Source: Desulfobacteraceae bacterium
GTDB lineage: Bacteria > Desulfobacterota > Desulfobacteria > Desulfobacterales > Desulfosalsimonadaceae
DNA length: 32,969 nt
Reading direction: 5' to 3'
Assembly: GCA_021737045.1 (NCBI GenBank)
Contig: JAIPES010000020.1
Span: 1-32,969, forward strand
Of this stretch, positions 23,540 to 31,559 are shown one piece after another (positions within the stretch are counted from its first letter, which is position 1; every line of letters begins with the position of its first letter). The translations under genes were made by a program, and so were the position numbers. The notes beneath the pieces were generated by a model that saw only the letters and a list, made by a program, of their open reading frames with translations, was not told the origin of the DNA and did no database searches.

Positions 23540-24712
23540 GTGATCCCTTATGACGTGTGGGCGGAAATCGATCTGGCCGCCATTGCGCAAAATATCCGCA
23601 ATCTCAGGGCCGGACTGACAAACAACGCCCGCCTGATGGCCGTGGTCAAGGCAAACGCCTACGGCCACGGGGCCGTGCCCGTGGCCCGGCAGGCGATGGC
23701 CGCCGGTGCCGATTGCCTGGCCGTGGCCCGCCTTGCCGAAGCACTGGAGCTCCGGTATGCGGGCATTTCCTGTCCGGTCCTGATTTTCGGCCACACCCCC
23801 CCGGAAATGGCCGGCAAACTCATGGACTTTGATCTCATCCAGACGGTATACGCTTATGCCGACGCCCGGGATCTCGATCTGCGGGCGCAGGCCGATGGCA
23901 GGACCATCCGGGTGCATGTCAAGATTGATACCGGAATGGGGCGTCTGGGCGTGGCCGGATGGCCGGATTCTTCCCGGGACGCTTGCGGGGATGCGGCAGA
24001 GGAAGTTGCGGCCATCTGCGGTTTGTCCGGTCTAAGGGCTGAAGGGGTTTACACCCATTTTGCAACTGCGGACAGTCCGGATCCGGCCGGAACGCGCCGG
24101 CAGCTGGAGGTGTTTTTGCAGATCCTGTCGGCCCTGGACCGCCGCGGCATAACCTTTTCTGTGCGCCATGCGGCAAACAGCGCAGCTGCCATCAATATCC
24201 CCGAAACCCATCTGGACATGGTGCGCCCGGGAATCAGCATATATGGATGTTATCCGTCCCGGGAGGCGGAACAATCCGGGATTCACCTGGTGCCCGCCAT
24301 GAGCCTGCGTGCCAGAATCGTTCATCTAAAAAGCGTGGATCCGGGTTTCAGTGTCAGTTACGGCTGGACGGAGCAAACCCGGAAAAAAACCGTCATTGCC
24401 ACTGTGCCCATCGGGTACGCGGACGGTTATGACCGGCATTTTTCCTCCAGGGGACAGATGTTGCTTCGCGGATTTCCGGCACCGGTAATCGGCCGGGTAT
24501 GCATGGATCACACAATGATAGATGTCGGCGCTGTGCCGGATCCGGCCCGCGGTGAACCTGTTCTGATCTTCGGCCGGGACGGCCGTGGAACGCTGGCCGT
24601 GGATTATCTTGCACATACGCTGGGCACCATCCATTACGAGGTTTTATCCCGGATTTCCGCCCGTATCCCCAGGATTTACAAATCCGGGCCGCCCAAAGGA
24701 AACGATATATAG
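23540..24712 (+). CDS. alr: Alanine racemase
   Basis: A 390-residue PLP enzyme that makes D-alanine for peptidoglycan. The PLP lysine is K37 in AVVKANAYGHG. The second catalytic base is Y274 in VSYGWT, followed by the family motif VPIGYADGYDR. CMDHTMIDV near the C-terminus is also typical. I chose GTG 23540 (reads as MIPYDVWAEIDL) with GAGGA ten bases upstream; the frame continues upstream only through the comM coding region. It is probably co-transcribed with comM. No terminator is obvious before the apr regulatory region. Confidence 0.94.
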   Translation: MIPYDVWAEIDLAAIAQNIRNLRAGLTNNARLMAVVKANAYGHGAVPVARQAMAAGADCLAVARLAEALELRYAGISCPVLIFGHTPPEMAGKLMDFDLIQTVYAYADARDLDLRAQADGRTIRVHVKIDTGMGRLGVAGWPDSSRDACGDAAEEVAAICGLSGLRAEGVYTHFATADSPDPAGTRRQLEVFLQILSALDRRGITFSVRHAANSAAAINIPETHLDMVRPGISIYGCYPSREAEQSGIHLVPAMSLRARIVHLKSVDPGFSVSYGWTEQTRKKTVIATVPIGYADGYDRHFSSRGQMLLRGFPAPVIGRVCMDHTMIDVGAVPDPARGEPVLIFGRDGRGTLAVDYLAHTLGTIHYEVLSRISARIPRIYKSGPPKGNDI

Positions 24713-24780
24713 TGCTTACTGAGTATTTTAAATCTATATGTTGAGGATTTTCCAGCTGCCTAACACAGTGGATTTGCGCC

Positions 24781-24802
24781 GGAATTTGAGCGCTGAAATT
24801 CC
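24781..24802. promoter_or_regulatory. 22-base palindrome abutting the apr -35 box (operator candidate)
   Basis: GGAATTT and AAATTCC flank the self-complementary core AGCGCT, with a single G-G mismatch on each side. The palindrome ends exactly one base before TTGACA. No T run follows, so it is not an alr terminator. Placement and symmetry fit a binding site for a dimeric regulator. I do not recognise the motif as a Rex, HcpR or Fnr-type site. Confidence 0.5.
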
Positions 24803-24831
24803 TTGACAAGGCAGGGGGCGGGTGCTAAAAA
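24803..24831 (+). promoter_or_regulatory. Sigma-70-type promoter of aprBA
   Basis: TTGACA (24803-24808) is a perfect -35 box, followed by a 17-base G-rich spacer and TAAAAA (24826-24831), four of six matches to the -10 consensus. Transcription would begin near 24838, about 250 bases before the aprB start codon. It is the best promoter in the intergenic region. Confidence 0.6.
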
Positions 24832-24900
24832 AATACTTTCGGCACGGTAAGTGTGGAGTGGATTGATTTTATTTGAAAATTAAGCAGTTAGGCAAAAGAC

Positions 24901-24916
24901 AACCGGAAATCCGGTT
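24901..24916. promoter_or_regulatory. Inverted repeat in the apr leader
   Basis: AACCGGA and TCCGGTT are perfect complements separated by AA. The repeat is about 63 bases downstream of the predicted start site. It could be a downstream operator or a small RNA hairpin, though a two-base loop is too tight without opening the top pair. Confidence 0.4.
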
Positions 24917-24983
24917 ATCAGGGCCCGATAAAGATGCGATGGAACGGATCTGTAAGAAATGATTTGTTTACGTGTGAGATAAG

Positions 24984-24993
24984 AAAGGAGGTG
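24984..24993 (+). promoter_or_regulatory. Orphan Shine-Dalgarno sequence in the apr leader
   Basis: AAAGGAGGTG is a near-perfect complement of the 16S rRNA 3' end, yet no start codon follows at a workable distance. It lies about 90 bases before the aprB ribosome binding site. It might be a ribosome standby site or a relic of a lost leader gene. Confidence 0.4.
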
Positions 24994-25033
24994 CACACGG
25001 CTCGCAACGGAAAGTTTGATTTTTTACATGAAC

Positions 25034-25061
25034 TTAGTGGAAATGTGGTAACATTCACTAA
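25034..25061 (+). promoter_or_regulatory. Bulged hairpin just before the aprB ribosome binding site
   Basis: TTAGTG plus AATGT on the left (with a two-base GA bulge) pairs with ACATT plus CACTAA on the right, giving 11 pairs and a GGTA loop. It ends 12 bases before AGGAGG (25074-25079). It would leave the true ribosome binding site exposed while shielding the mRNA upstream, as in highly expressed transcripts. Confidence 0.45.
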
Positions 25062-25085
25062 CAATTGACAATCAGGAGGTTGATA

Positions 25086-25523
25086 ATGCCAAGTTTCGTC
25101 ATTACCGAAAAATGCGACGGCTGCAAGGGCGGGGACAAGACAGCATGTATGTACATTTGTCCCAACGACTTGATGGTCCTCGAACCCAACACCATGAAAG
25201 CCTATAACCAGGAGCCCGATCAGTGCTGGGAATGTTTTTCCTGTGTAAAAATCTGCCCCACCCAGGCCATTGAAGTCCGCGGATATGCCGATTTCGTTCC
25301 TCTGGGAAGCAGCATCTATCCCATGCTGGGAACTGAAGATGTCATGTGGACCTGTAAGTTCAGAAACGGATTGGTCAAACGGTTTAAGTTCCCCATCCGA
25401 ACCACTCCCGAAGGCGAAGCCAATGCCTACAACGACCTGAAAGGCAAGGATCTCGAAAACGACCTGCTGTCCACCGAAGAAGCCGACGGCTACCAGGTCC
25501 CCAAACCCCAGGCGACCGTATAG
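25086..25523 (+). CDS. aprB: Adenylylsulfate reductase beta subunit (AprB)
   Basis: A 145-residue iron-sulfur subunit of dissimilatory APS reductase. It carries electrons to the flavin in AprA. Two [4Fe-4S] clusters are bound by C10, C13, C21, C25 and by C47, C50, C53, C57, the expected ferredoxin-like pattern with a longer first loop (CDGCKGGDKTACMYIC). The C-terminal tail, which wraps around AprA in the known structures, is present. I chose ATG 25086, which has AGGAGG six bases upstream; an in-frame start 21 bases earlier lies across this site and is wrong. Codon choice is strongly biased toward C-ending codons, consistent with high expression. Confidence 0.97.
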   Translation: MPSFVITEKCDGCKGGDKTACMYICPNDLMVLEPNTMKAYNQEPDQCWECFSCVKICPTQAIEVRGYADFVPLGSSIYPMLGTEDVMWTCKFRNGLVKRFKFPIRTTPEGEANAYNDLKGKDLENDLLSTEEADGYQVPKPQATV

Positions 25524-25584
25524 CCGATTCGCCCGGACGGACGAGATTAATTCAAACTGATTCGATCTTTAAGGAGGATATAAG

Positions 25585-27561
25585 ATGGCATTACCGAATA
25601 AACCCAAGGGTGAACTCAAGGCCGTGAGAGATCCGGAAGTTGTGGAGAAAGAAGTCGACGTCCTGATTGTAGGCGGCGGTATGGCGGCTTGCGGCGCTGC
25701 TTTTGAGGCAAAGAAGTGGGCTGACAGCGAATCCGTTCTGCTCGTGGACAAGGCCGCGCTGGAGCGCTCCGGTGCTGTGGCTCAGGGGCTTTCCGCAATC
25801 AATACCTATATCGGCGACAACACACCTGATGATTATGTCCGCATGGTCAGAAACGACCTGATGGGCATTGTCCGTGAAGACCTGATCTTTGACCTGGGCT
25901 GCCACGTGGATGACTCTGTTCATCTGTTTGAGGAATGGGGCCTGCCCGTATGGAAGAAATCCCCGGAAGGCAAGAACCTTGACGGCAAAAAGGGTCTGAA
26001 GCAGGGCTCCCTGAAGTCCGGTGCACAGCCTGTCCGCACGGGTAAATGGCAGATCATGATCAACGGCGAATCCTATAAGCGGATCGTTGCCGAAGCCGCC
26101 AAAAAGGCCCTGGGCGACGACAACATCCTGGAGCGGGTTTTCATCGTTGAGCTGCTTCTTGACAAAAACAAGGAAAACCAGGTCGCCGGCGCGGTCGGTT
26201 TTTCCGTGCGTGAAAACAAAGTCTATATCATCAAGGCCAAAACCATGATGGTGGCCTGCGGCGGCGCAGTCAACATTTACCAGCCGCGGTCAGTGGGCGA
26301 AGGCAAGGGCCGTGCATGGTACCCGGTATGGAACTCCGGTTCCACCTATACCCTGTGCATGAAGGTCGGCGCTGAGCTGTCTATGATGGAAAACCGGTTC
26401 ACCCCGGCGCGCTTCAAAGATGGTTACGGTCCGGTGGGTGCATGGTTCCTGCTGTTTAAGGCCAAAGCCCTTAACGGTCTGGGCGAATCCTATGTTGCCA
26501 GCGAAGCAGCCAAAAAAGAGCTTGAATTCTATGCGCCTTACGGCACTGCCGCCATCACCCCGACCTGTCTGCGTAACCACCTGATGCTCTTTGAGATGAA
26601 GGCCGGTCGCGGTCCGATCCTCATGGACACCGTGACCGCTCTGGCAGAACTGGGCAAATCCCTGGACAAGAAGGAACTCAAGCATCTTGAGTCCGAAGCC
26701 TGGGAAGACTTCCTGGACATGACATGTGGCCAGGCCAACCTGTGGTGCGCCACCAACACCGAACCGGAAAAGAAAAACTCCGAGCTTATGCCCACCGAGC
26801 CGTACCTGCTGGGTTCGCACTCGGGTTGCTGCGGTCTGTGGACCTCCGGCCCGGATTATGACTGGGTCCCGGATTCTTTCAAGATCAAGGCGGACAACGG
26901 CAAGGTTTACAACCGCATGACCACTGTCAACGGTCTGTTCACCGCCGGCGACGGCGTGGGCTGCTCCGGCCACAAGTTCTCCTCCGGCTCCCATGCTGAA
27001 GGACGTATGGCCGCCAAGCAGATGGTTCGTTACGCCAAGGATCATGCTGACTACAGCCCCGAACTGGCCCTGAGCAAGGACGAGATCGTGGACATGGTCT
27101 ACAAGCCGGTCCGGACCTACCTGGACAATTGCGAATACACCACGGCTGAAGACATCAACCCGAATTACCTCAAGCCCGAGGGCATGATGTACCGGCTGAT
27201 GAAGGCCACCCATGAATACGGCGCAGGTACCGCTACCTTCTATGAAACCACCAGCAAAAACCTTGAGATCGTCATGGAGCTGCTGGAGGTCATGCGTGAA
27301 GACTGCGAAAAACTGGCCGCCGGAGACCTGCATGAGCTGATGCGCGCCTGGGAAATCTATCACCGCATCTGGACGGTGGAATCCCATCTGCGTCACATCC
27401 AGTTCCGCAAGGAAACCCGGTACCCGGGCTTCTACTATCAGTCGGACTATCCGAACCAGGATGATGAGAACTGGTTCTGCTTCACCAACTCCAAGTATGA
27501 TCCCAAGGCCCAGAAATGGGATATTTTCAAGCGGGATTATGTCCAGATCATTCCCGATTAA
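25585..27561 (+). CDS. aprA: Adenylylsulfate reductase alpha subunit (AprA)
   Basis: A 658-residue FAD subunit that reduces APS to sulfite and AMP in the cytoplasm. The FAD-binding strand is VDVLIVGGGMAACGAAFEA (about 24-42). N73 (SAINTYIGD), R271 (ENRFTPARF) and H412 (GSHSGCCGLW) occupy the places of the N74, R265 and H398 active-site residues of the Archaeoglobus enzyme. AAGGAGG precedes the ATG, 61 bases after aprB. The length is normal and the protein looks complete. The reductive direction is inferred from the qmo neighbours and from the absence of sox or reverse-type genes. A strong terminator follows. Confidence 0.97.
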   Translation: MALPNKPKGELKAVRDPEVVEKEVDVLIVGGGMAACGAAFEAKKWADSESVLLVDKAALERSGAVAQGLSAINTYIGDNTPDDYVRMVRNDLMGIVREDLIFDLGCHVDDSVHLFEEWGLPVWKKSPEGKNLDGKKGLKQGSLKSGAQPVRTGKWQIMINGESYKRIVAEAAKKALGDDNILERVFIVELLLDKNKENQVAGAVGFSVRENKVYIIKAKTMMVACGGAVNIYQPRSVGEGKGRAWYPVWNSGSTYTLCMKVGAELSMMENRFTPARFKDGYGPVGAWFLLFKAKALNGLGESYVASEAAKKELEFYAPYGTAAITPTCLRNHLMLFEMKAGRGPILMDTVTALAELGKSLDKKELKHLESEAWEDFLDMTCGQANLWCATNTEPEKKNSELMPTEPYLLGSHSGCCGLWTSGPDYDWVPDSFKIKADNGKVYNRMTTVNGLFTAGDGVGCSGHKFSSGSHAEGRMAAKQMVRYAKDHADYSPELALSKDEIVDMVYKPVRTYLDNCEYTTAEDINPNYLKPEGMMYRLMKATHEYGAGTATFYETTSKNLEIVMELLEVMREDCEKLAAGDLHELMRAWEIYHRIWTVESHLRHIQFRKETRYPGFYYQSDYPNQDDENWFCFTNSKYDPKAQKWDIFKRDYVQIIPD

Positions 27562-27591
27562 ACCGGAGATGATCGGCGATTAGCAGCATAT

Positions 27592-27626
27592 ACCTCCAGG
27601 TGTCGATTCGACACCTGGAGGTTTTT
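27592..27626 (+). terminator. Strong intrinsic terminator after aprA
   Basis: ACCTCCAGGTGTCG (27592-27605) and CGACACCTGGAGGT (27609-27622) form a perfect 14-pair stem with a three-base loop, ending in TTTTT. It lies 30 bases after the aprA stop codon and should separate most apr transcripts from qmo. Confidence 0.9.
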
Positions 27627-27892
27627 ATTAAACAAAGCCCTGGATGATATTTCAAGCCCATTGAATCCGTTTTTGATTTGGAAACCGCAGGCTGGAGTCC
27701 GGAGAACCGGTGCGGACAATAGGGGCCCCCGACCATCCGGCATCGAGCCTGCTGTTTCGAAAATACACCAGATCGACATGAACGCAAATGGACGGGCAAG
27801 CCGGTCCAATACTAAGGATATGAACATGATGGAATGAAGTGGCCAGATATAGACGGTTAAACGAATCGAACCTATAAGCACGGAGGGACAGC
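27627..27892 (+). other. apr-qmo intergenic region and qmoA leader (266 bases)
   Basis: No gene and no convincing sigma-70 promoter are visible, although the strong terminator before it implies that qmo needs its own promoter or regulated read-through. A small stem (GTCCG 27697-27701 with CGGAC 27713-27717) and a GGGGCCCC palindrome near 27722 are the only structure. A 19-codon frame at 27778 has no ribosome binding site. Confidence 0.6.
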
Positions 27893-29170
27893 ATGAGTGA
27901 AGCGCAAGGAGCCCCGTTTAGCGGAAGCATCTTGGTGGTCGGCGGCGGCATCAGCGGACTGACCACGGCTCTGGAAGCCGCGGAAGTGGGCTATGAAGTC
28001 TTTATTGTCGAGAAAAATCCTTATCTGGGCGGACGGGTTGCCCAATTAAAGCAGTATTTCCCCAAATTATGCCCCCCCACCTGCGGCCTGGAAATCAATT
28101 TCCGCCGGATCAAGGACAACCCCAGAATCAAATTTTTTACCCTGGCAGATGTTGAAAAAGTCGACGGCTCGCCGGGCAACTACAACGTGAGCATCAAGCT
28201 CAACCCCCGCTACGTCAATGAGAATTGCACCTGCTGCGGCGCCTGCGCCGATGCCTGCCAGACAGAAATTTCCAATGAATTCAATTTTGGCATGGACAAG
28301 ACCAAAGGCGCTTTTCTTCCCCATGAAATGGCTTTTCCCAACAGGTATGTCATTTCTTCCAAGATTATGGGAACTGAAGATGCGCAGCGGTGCAAGGAAG
28401 CCTGCCCCTATGATGCGGTGGATCTGGAAATGCAGGCCAAAACCATGGATCTCAACGTGGGCGCCATTGTCTGGGCAACCGGCTGGGAGCCCTATGATGC
28501 ATCCAAAATCGACAACCTGGGTTTCGGCCAGTACCCCAACATCGTCACCAATATGATGCTGGAGCGTTTGGCCGCGCCGAATGGCCCCACCAAGGGACAG
28601 ATTCTCCGGCCTTCGGACAACCAGGCCCCCAAAAGCGTGGCCTTTGTTCAGTGCGCCGGCTCCAGGGATGAAAACCATTTACCGTACTGTTCCTATATCT
28701 GCTGTATGGCTTCACTGAAGCACGCCACTTATATCCGGGAGCAGTATCCGGACGCCAAAGTCTATATTTTCTATATTGACATGCGGGCGCCCGGCTACCG
28801 GTATGAAAGGTTCTACGAGAAAGTCAAGGCCGATGAAAATGTCGTGTTCATCAAGGGCAAGGTTGCGGCCGTGGAAGACGGCGGCAACGGACAGGTGACC
28901 CTTGTGGCCGAGGATGCGGTCAGCGGGGAAAAGCTTCATCAGACCGTGGATATGGCGGTTCTGGCCACTGGTATGCAGCCCACGGCCGTCAATGCCAAGT
29001 TGCCGGCCGCTGATCTGAACTACACGGAAGACGGCTTCATCATCAATGACCTGGATAAGGGCGGCATGTTTGCCACCGGGTGTGCCAACCGGCCAGCCGA
29101 TGTCATGATGTCCAATCAGAATGCGACCGGTATTGCCTTAAAGGCAATTCAAACCATGATGAAGCGGTAG
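27893..29170 (+). CDS. qmoA: Quinone-interacting oxidoreductase subunit QmoA (HdrA-like flavoprotein)
   Basis: A 425-residue soluble subunit of the QmoABC complex, related to heterodisulfide reductase subunit A. The FAD-binding motif ILVVGGGISGLTTALEAAEVG lies at 13-33 (glycines 17-19 and 22). Cysteines C60 and C64 (LCPPTCG), the cluster C112/C114/C115/C118/C122 and C167/C171 mark iron-sulfur binding typical of this family. The C-terminal ATGMQPT and GCANRPADV segments complete the flavin domain. GGAGGG lies before the ATG. qmoB begins 11 bases after its stop. QmoA rather than methanogen HdrA is called because of the linked aprBA, qmoB and qmoC genes. Confidence 0.95.
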   Translation: MSEAQGAPFSGSILVVGGGISGLTTALEAAEVGYEVFIVEKNPYLGGRVAQLKQYFPKLCPPTCGLEINFRRIKDNPRIKFFTLADVEKVDGSPGNYNVSIKLNPRYVNENCTCCGACADACQTEISNEFNFGMDKTKGAFLPHEMAFPNRYVISSKIMGTEDAQRCKEACPYDAVDLEMQAKTMDLNVGAIVWATGWEPYDASKIDNLGFGQYPNIVTNMMLERLAAPNGPTKGQILRPSDNQAPKSVAFVQCAGSRDENHLPYCSYICCMASLKHATYIREQYPDAKVYIFYIDMRAPGYRYERFYEKVKADENVVFIKGKVAAVEDGGNGQVTLVAEDAVSGEKLHQTVDMAVLATGMQPTAVNAKLPAADLNYTEDGFIINDLDKGGMFATGCANRPADVMMSNQNATGIALKAIQTMMKR

Positions 29171-29181
29171 GAGGTTAGATC

Positions 29182-31518
29182 ATGAGTAAAAAATACGGCG
29201 TTTATATTTGCAAAGGATGCGGCATCGGCGATGCCCTGGATATAGAGGCGATCTGCGACGTGGTCGAAGAAGAGGCCCTGCCCTGCAAGACCCATGATTT
29301 CCTGTGCAGCCAGCAAGGCGTGGATTTTATCAAAAAAGACATTGAAGAAGAGGGCACCAATACGCTCGTGATTGCCGCCTGCTCCCGCCGGGTCAATTAC
29401 AACACCTTTAAATTCGACGGCTGCATTGTCGAGCGGGTCAACCTTCGCGAGGGCGTGGTCTGGTCCCATCCCCGGGATGCTTTTCCCCGGCTCACCGAAG
29501 AGGAAAAACAGGACGAAAACAATTTTGACCGCGTGCAGATGATGGCAGAAGACTATGTCCGTATGGGCATGGCCCGGGTGGAAAAGGTCAAACTGCCTGA
29601 ACCGTATCTTCTGGAAACCATGAGCCGTAAAATTATGGTCATGGGCGGCGGGATTACAGGCATGAGTGCCGCCCTGGATGCCGCTGATGCGGGATATGAA
29701 GTCACCATCGTGGAAAAGGAAGACCAGCTTGGCGGAAACGCCAAAAAGTGGAGAAAGCAGCTGCCCATACAGCCGCCCTATGAAAACCTGATTCCCCCCA
29801 TGGTGGCCGATAAGATTAAAGCGGTTGAAAATCATCCCAAAATCGACATCCGCACCGGCACTGTGGTGGCCCGGATTGCCGGACAGCCCGGAGATTTCAC
29901 GGTTACCCTGAAAAATCCCGGGGAAAAGATCGAGTTTGACGTGCCCTACCCTCTGCCCCCGGAAATGCGGGTGGATGAAAACGGCAAGGAACTGGAGCAT
30001 GAGGCGCTGCTGGAAAAATACAAGGAGTATAACGAAGGCCGGCGCGATATTCTTTCCCTGGATCCCAATGGCGAAAAGTTCGGGGCTGTGATCCTGGCGG
30101 CCGGATGGCGGCCCTACCAGCCCAAGGATGATGAGTTTCCGCATTTGGGATGGGGCGCAAGCCCGGACGTGGTCACCAACCATCAGTTCGAGGAAATGGC
30201 GGCAGCCGGCAAGATCACCCGGCCGTCGGACGGCAGGGAAGCCAAGAACGTCGTGTTCGTTCAGAGCCCCGGAAACGGAGAGGATGCAGATTTTCCCTAC
30301 ACCGGGGTGGTCACCAGCATGGTGGCATTAAAGCAGGCTCAGTACGTGCGTGAGGATTATCCTGACGCAAAGGCCTATATTTTCTATCAGCACATGCGTA
30401 CCTCGGGGTTGAACGAGAACTTTTACAAGGCCGCCCAGCAGGATTCGGGCATTTTTATGAGCAAGGGCGAGGTTACATCCGTTGAGAAAAACGGCAGCGG
30501 GCTGGTCGTGTCGGCAAAAGACACCCTCCTGGGGGAAAACATCGGGGTTAACGCAGACCTGGTGGTTCTGGCCACAGGAATGCTGCCGGTGACATTCGAC
30601 GATCCCACAGTGAACCTGGCCTACCGCCAGGGCCCGGGTTTTCGGGACAATGACCTGTTTGACAAGTACGCGGATTCCAACTTTATCTGTTTTCCCTACG
30701 AGACCCAGCGAACCGGTATTTATGCGGCCGGTGCGGTGCGCCGGGCCCTGTCTGTGGAAGAAAGCATGGAAGATGCCAGCGGTGCCGCCCTGAAGGCCAT
30801 CCAGTGCCTGGAGTGTGTCAACCGGGGTATTGCCGTCCATCCGAGAACCGGGGATATGACATTTCCCGATTTTTTCTTCCAGCGCTGCACCCAGTGCAAG
30901 CGGTGTACAGATGAATGTCCGTTTGGCGCCATTGATGACGATGAAAAGGGAACCCCCAAACCCAATCCCACCCGGTGCCGGCGCTGTGGAACCTGCATGG
31001 GCGCATGTCCGGAACGGATCATCAGCTTTGCCGACTACAGTGTTGACAGCATCGGCTCACAGGTCAAATCCATTGAGGTTCCGTCAGAAGATGATTTTGA
31101 CGAACCGCCCCTGCGGATTCTGGGCCTGGTCTGCGAAAATGACGCTTATCCGGCCATGGATATCACGGGCCTGCACAAAAAGTCCTTTTCCGCGGATGTT
31201 CGGATTATCCCGGTACGCTGCCTGGGTTCGGTCAACGTGATCTGGATCAAGGACGCCCTTTCCCAGGGCATGGACGGGGTTTTTCTGCTTGGATGCAAGC
31301 ACGGCGATGATTATCAGTGTCATTTTGTCAAGGGCAGCGAACTTGCCAGCATCCGGATGCAGAAAATCGGCGATGCCCTCTCCAGTCTCGCCCTGGAAGA
31401 AGAGCGCGTGGCCCAGTACGAAGTGGCCATTGATGACTACGACAGGATTCCGGAAATCATCAATGGATTTGTCGAACAGGTCGAAGAGCTGGGGCCGAAC
31501 CCGTTTAAGGGATTCTAA
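29182..31518 (+). CDS. qmoB: Quinone-interacting oxidoreductase subunit QmoB (HdrA/MvhD-like)
   Basis: A 778-residue soluble subunit. The N-terminal part has CKGCGIGD (C10, C13) and further cysteines. The HdrA-like FAD domain starts near residue 150 (KIMVMGGGITGMSAALDAA). Two [4Fe-4S] motifs, CTQCKRCTDECP and CRRCGTCMGACP, lie at about 569-613. The C-terminal 130 residues are MvhD-like (LVCEN, RCLGSVN, LLGCKHGDDYQCHF), a module that carries a [2Fe-2S] cluster in related proteins. The fusion of HdrA and MvhD parts is characteristic of QmoB. AGGAGG precedes the ATG. The subunit probably hands electrons to AprB. Confidence 0.95.
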   Translation: MSKKYGVYICKGCGIGDALDIEAICDVVEEEALPCKTHDFLCSQQGVDFIKKDIEEEGTNTLVIAACSRRVNYNTFKFDGCIVERVNLREGVVWSHPRDAFPRLTEEEKQDENNFDRVQMMAEDYVRMGMARVEKVKLPEPYLLETMSRKIMVMGGGITGMSAALDAADAGYEVTIVEKEDQLGGNAKKWRKQLPIQPPYENLIPPMVADKIKAVENHPKIDIRTGTVVARIAGQPGDFTVTLKNPGEKIEFDVPYPLPPEMRVDENGKELEHEALLEKYKEYNEGRRDILSLDPNGEKFGAVILAAGWRPYQPKDDEFPHLGWGASPDVVTNHQFEEMAAAGKITRPSDGREAKNVVFVQSPGNGEDADFPYTGVVTSMVALKQAQYVREDYPDAKAYIFYQHMRTSGLNENFYKAAQQDSGIFMSKGEVTSVEKNGSGLVVSAKDTLLGENIGVNADLVVLATGMLPVTFDDPTVNLAYRQGPGFRDNDLFDKYADSNFICFPYETQRTGIYAAGAVRRALSVEESMEDASGAALKAIQCLECVNRGIAVHPRTGDMTFPDFFFQRCTQCKRCTDECPFGAIDDDEKGTPKPNPTRCRRCGTCMGACPERIISFADYSVDSIGSQVKSIEVPSEDDFDEPPLRILGLVCENDAYPAMDITGLHKKSFSADVRIIPVRCLGSVNVIWIKDALSQGMDGVFLLGCKHGDDYQCHFVKGSELASIRMQKIGDALSSLALEEERVAQYEVAIDDYDRIPEIINGFVEQVEELGPNPFKGF

Positions 31519-31559
31519 AAGGATTGATGCGAATACAGCCCAATTGAGGAGGTTTGATT

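Larger units (their letters stand above)
24713..25085 (+). other. Regulatory and leader region of aprBA (373 bases)
   Basis: No gene is visible. In order it contains a 22-base palindrome, a promoter with a perfect -35 box, an inverted repeat in the leader, an orphan Shine-Dalgarno sequence, a bulged hairpin and the true aprB ribosome binding site. The predicted leader of about 250 bases is long for a bacterial mRNA. No known riboswitch was recognised. Confidence 0.7.

Noticed and set aside
24991-25068. Possible leader peptide starting at GTG 24991 after the orphan Shine-Dalgarno sequence
   Set aside because: The GTG overlaps the Shine-Dalgarno sequence itself, leaving no spacing, and no better start codon follows.
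27778-27837. 19-codon frame upstream of qmoA
   Set aside because: No ribosome binding site and no recognisable content; short frames of this size are expected by chance.
27893-31518. Heterodisulfide reductase (Hdr) of methanogen type
   Set aside because: The HdrA-like domains are real, but linkage to aprBA and to a membrane HdrC/HdrE-like fusion fits QmoABC.
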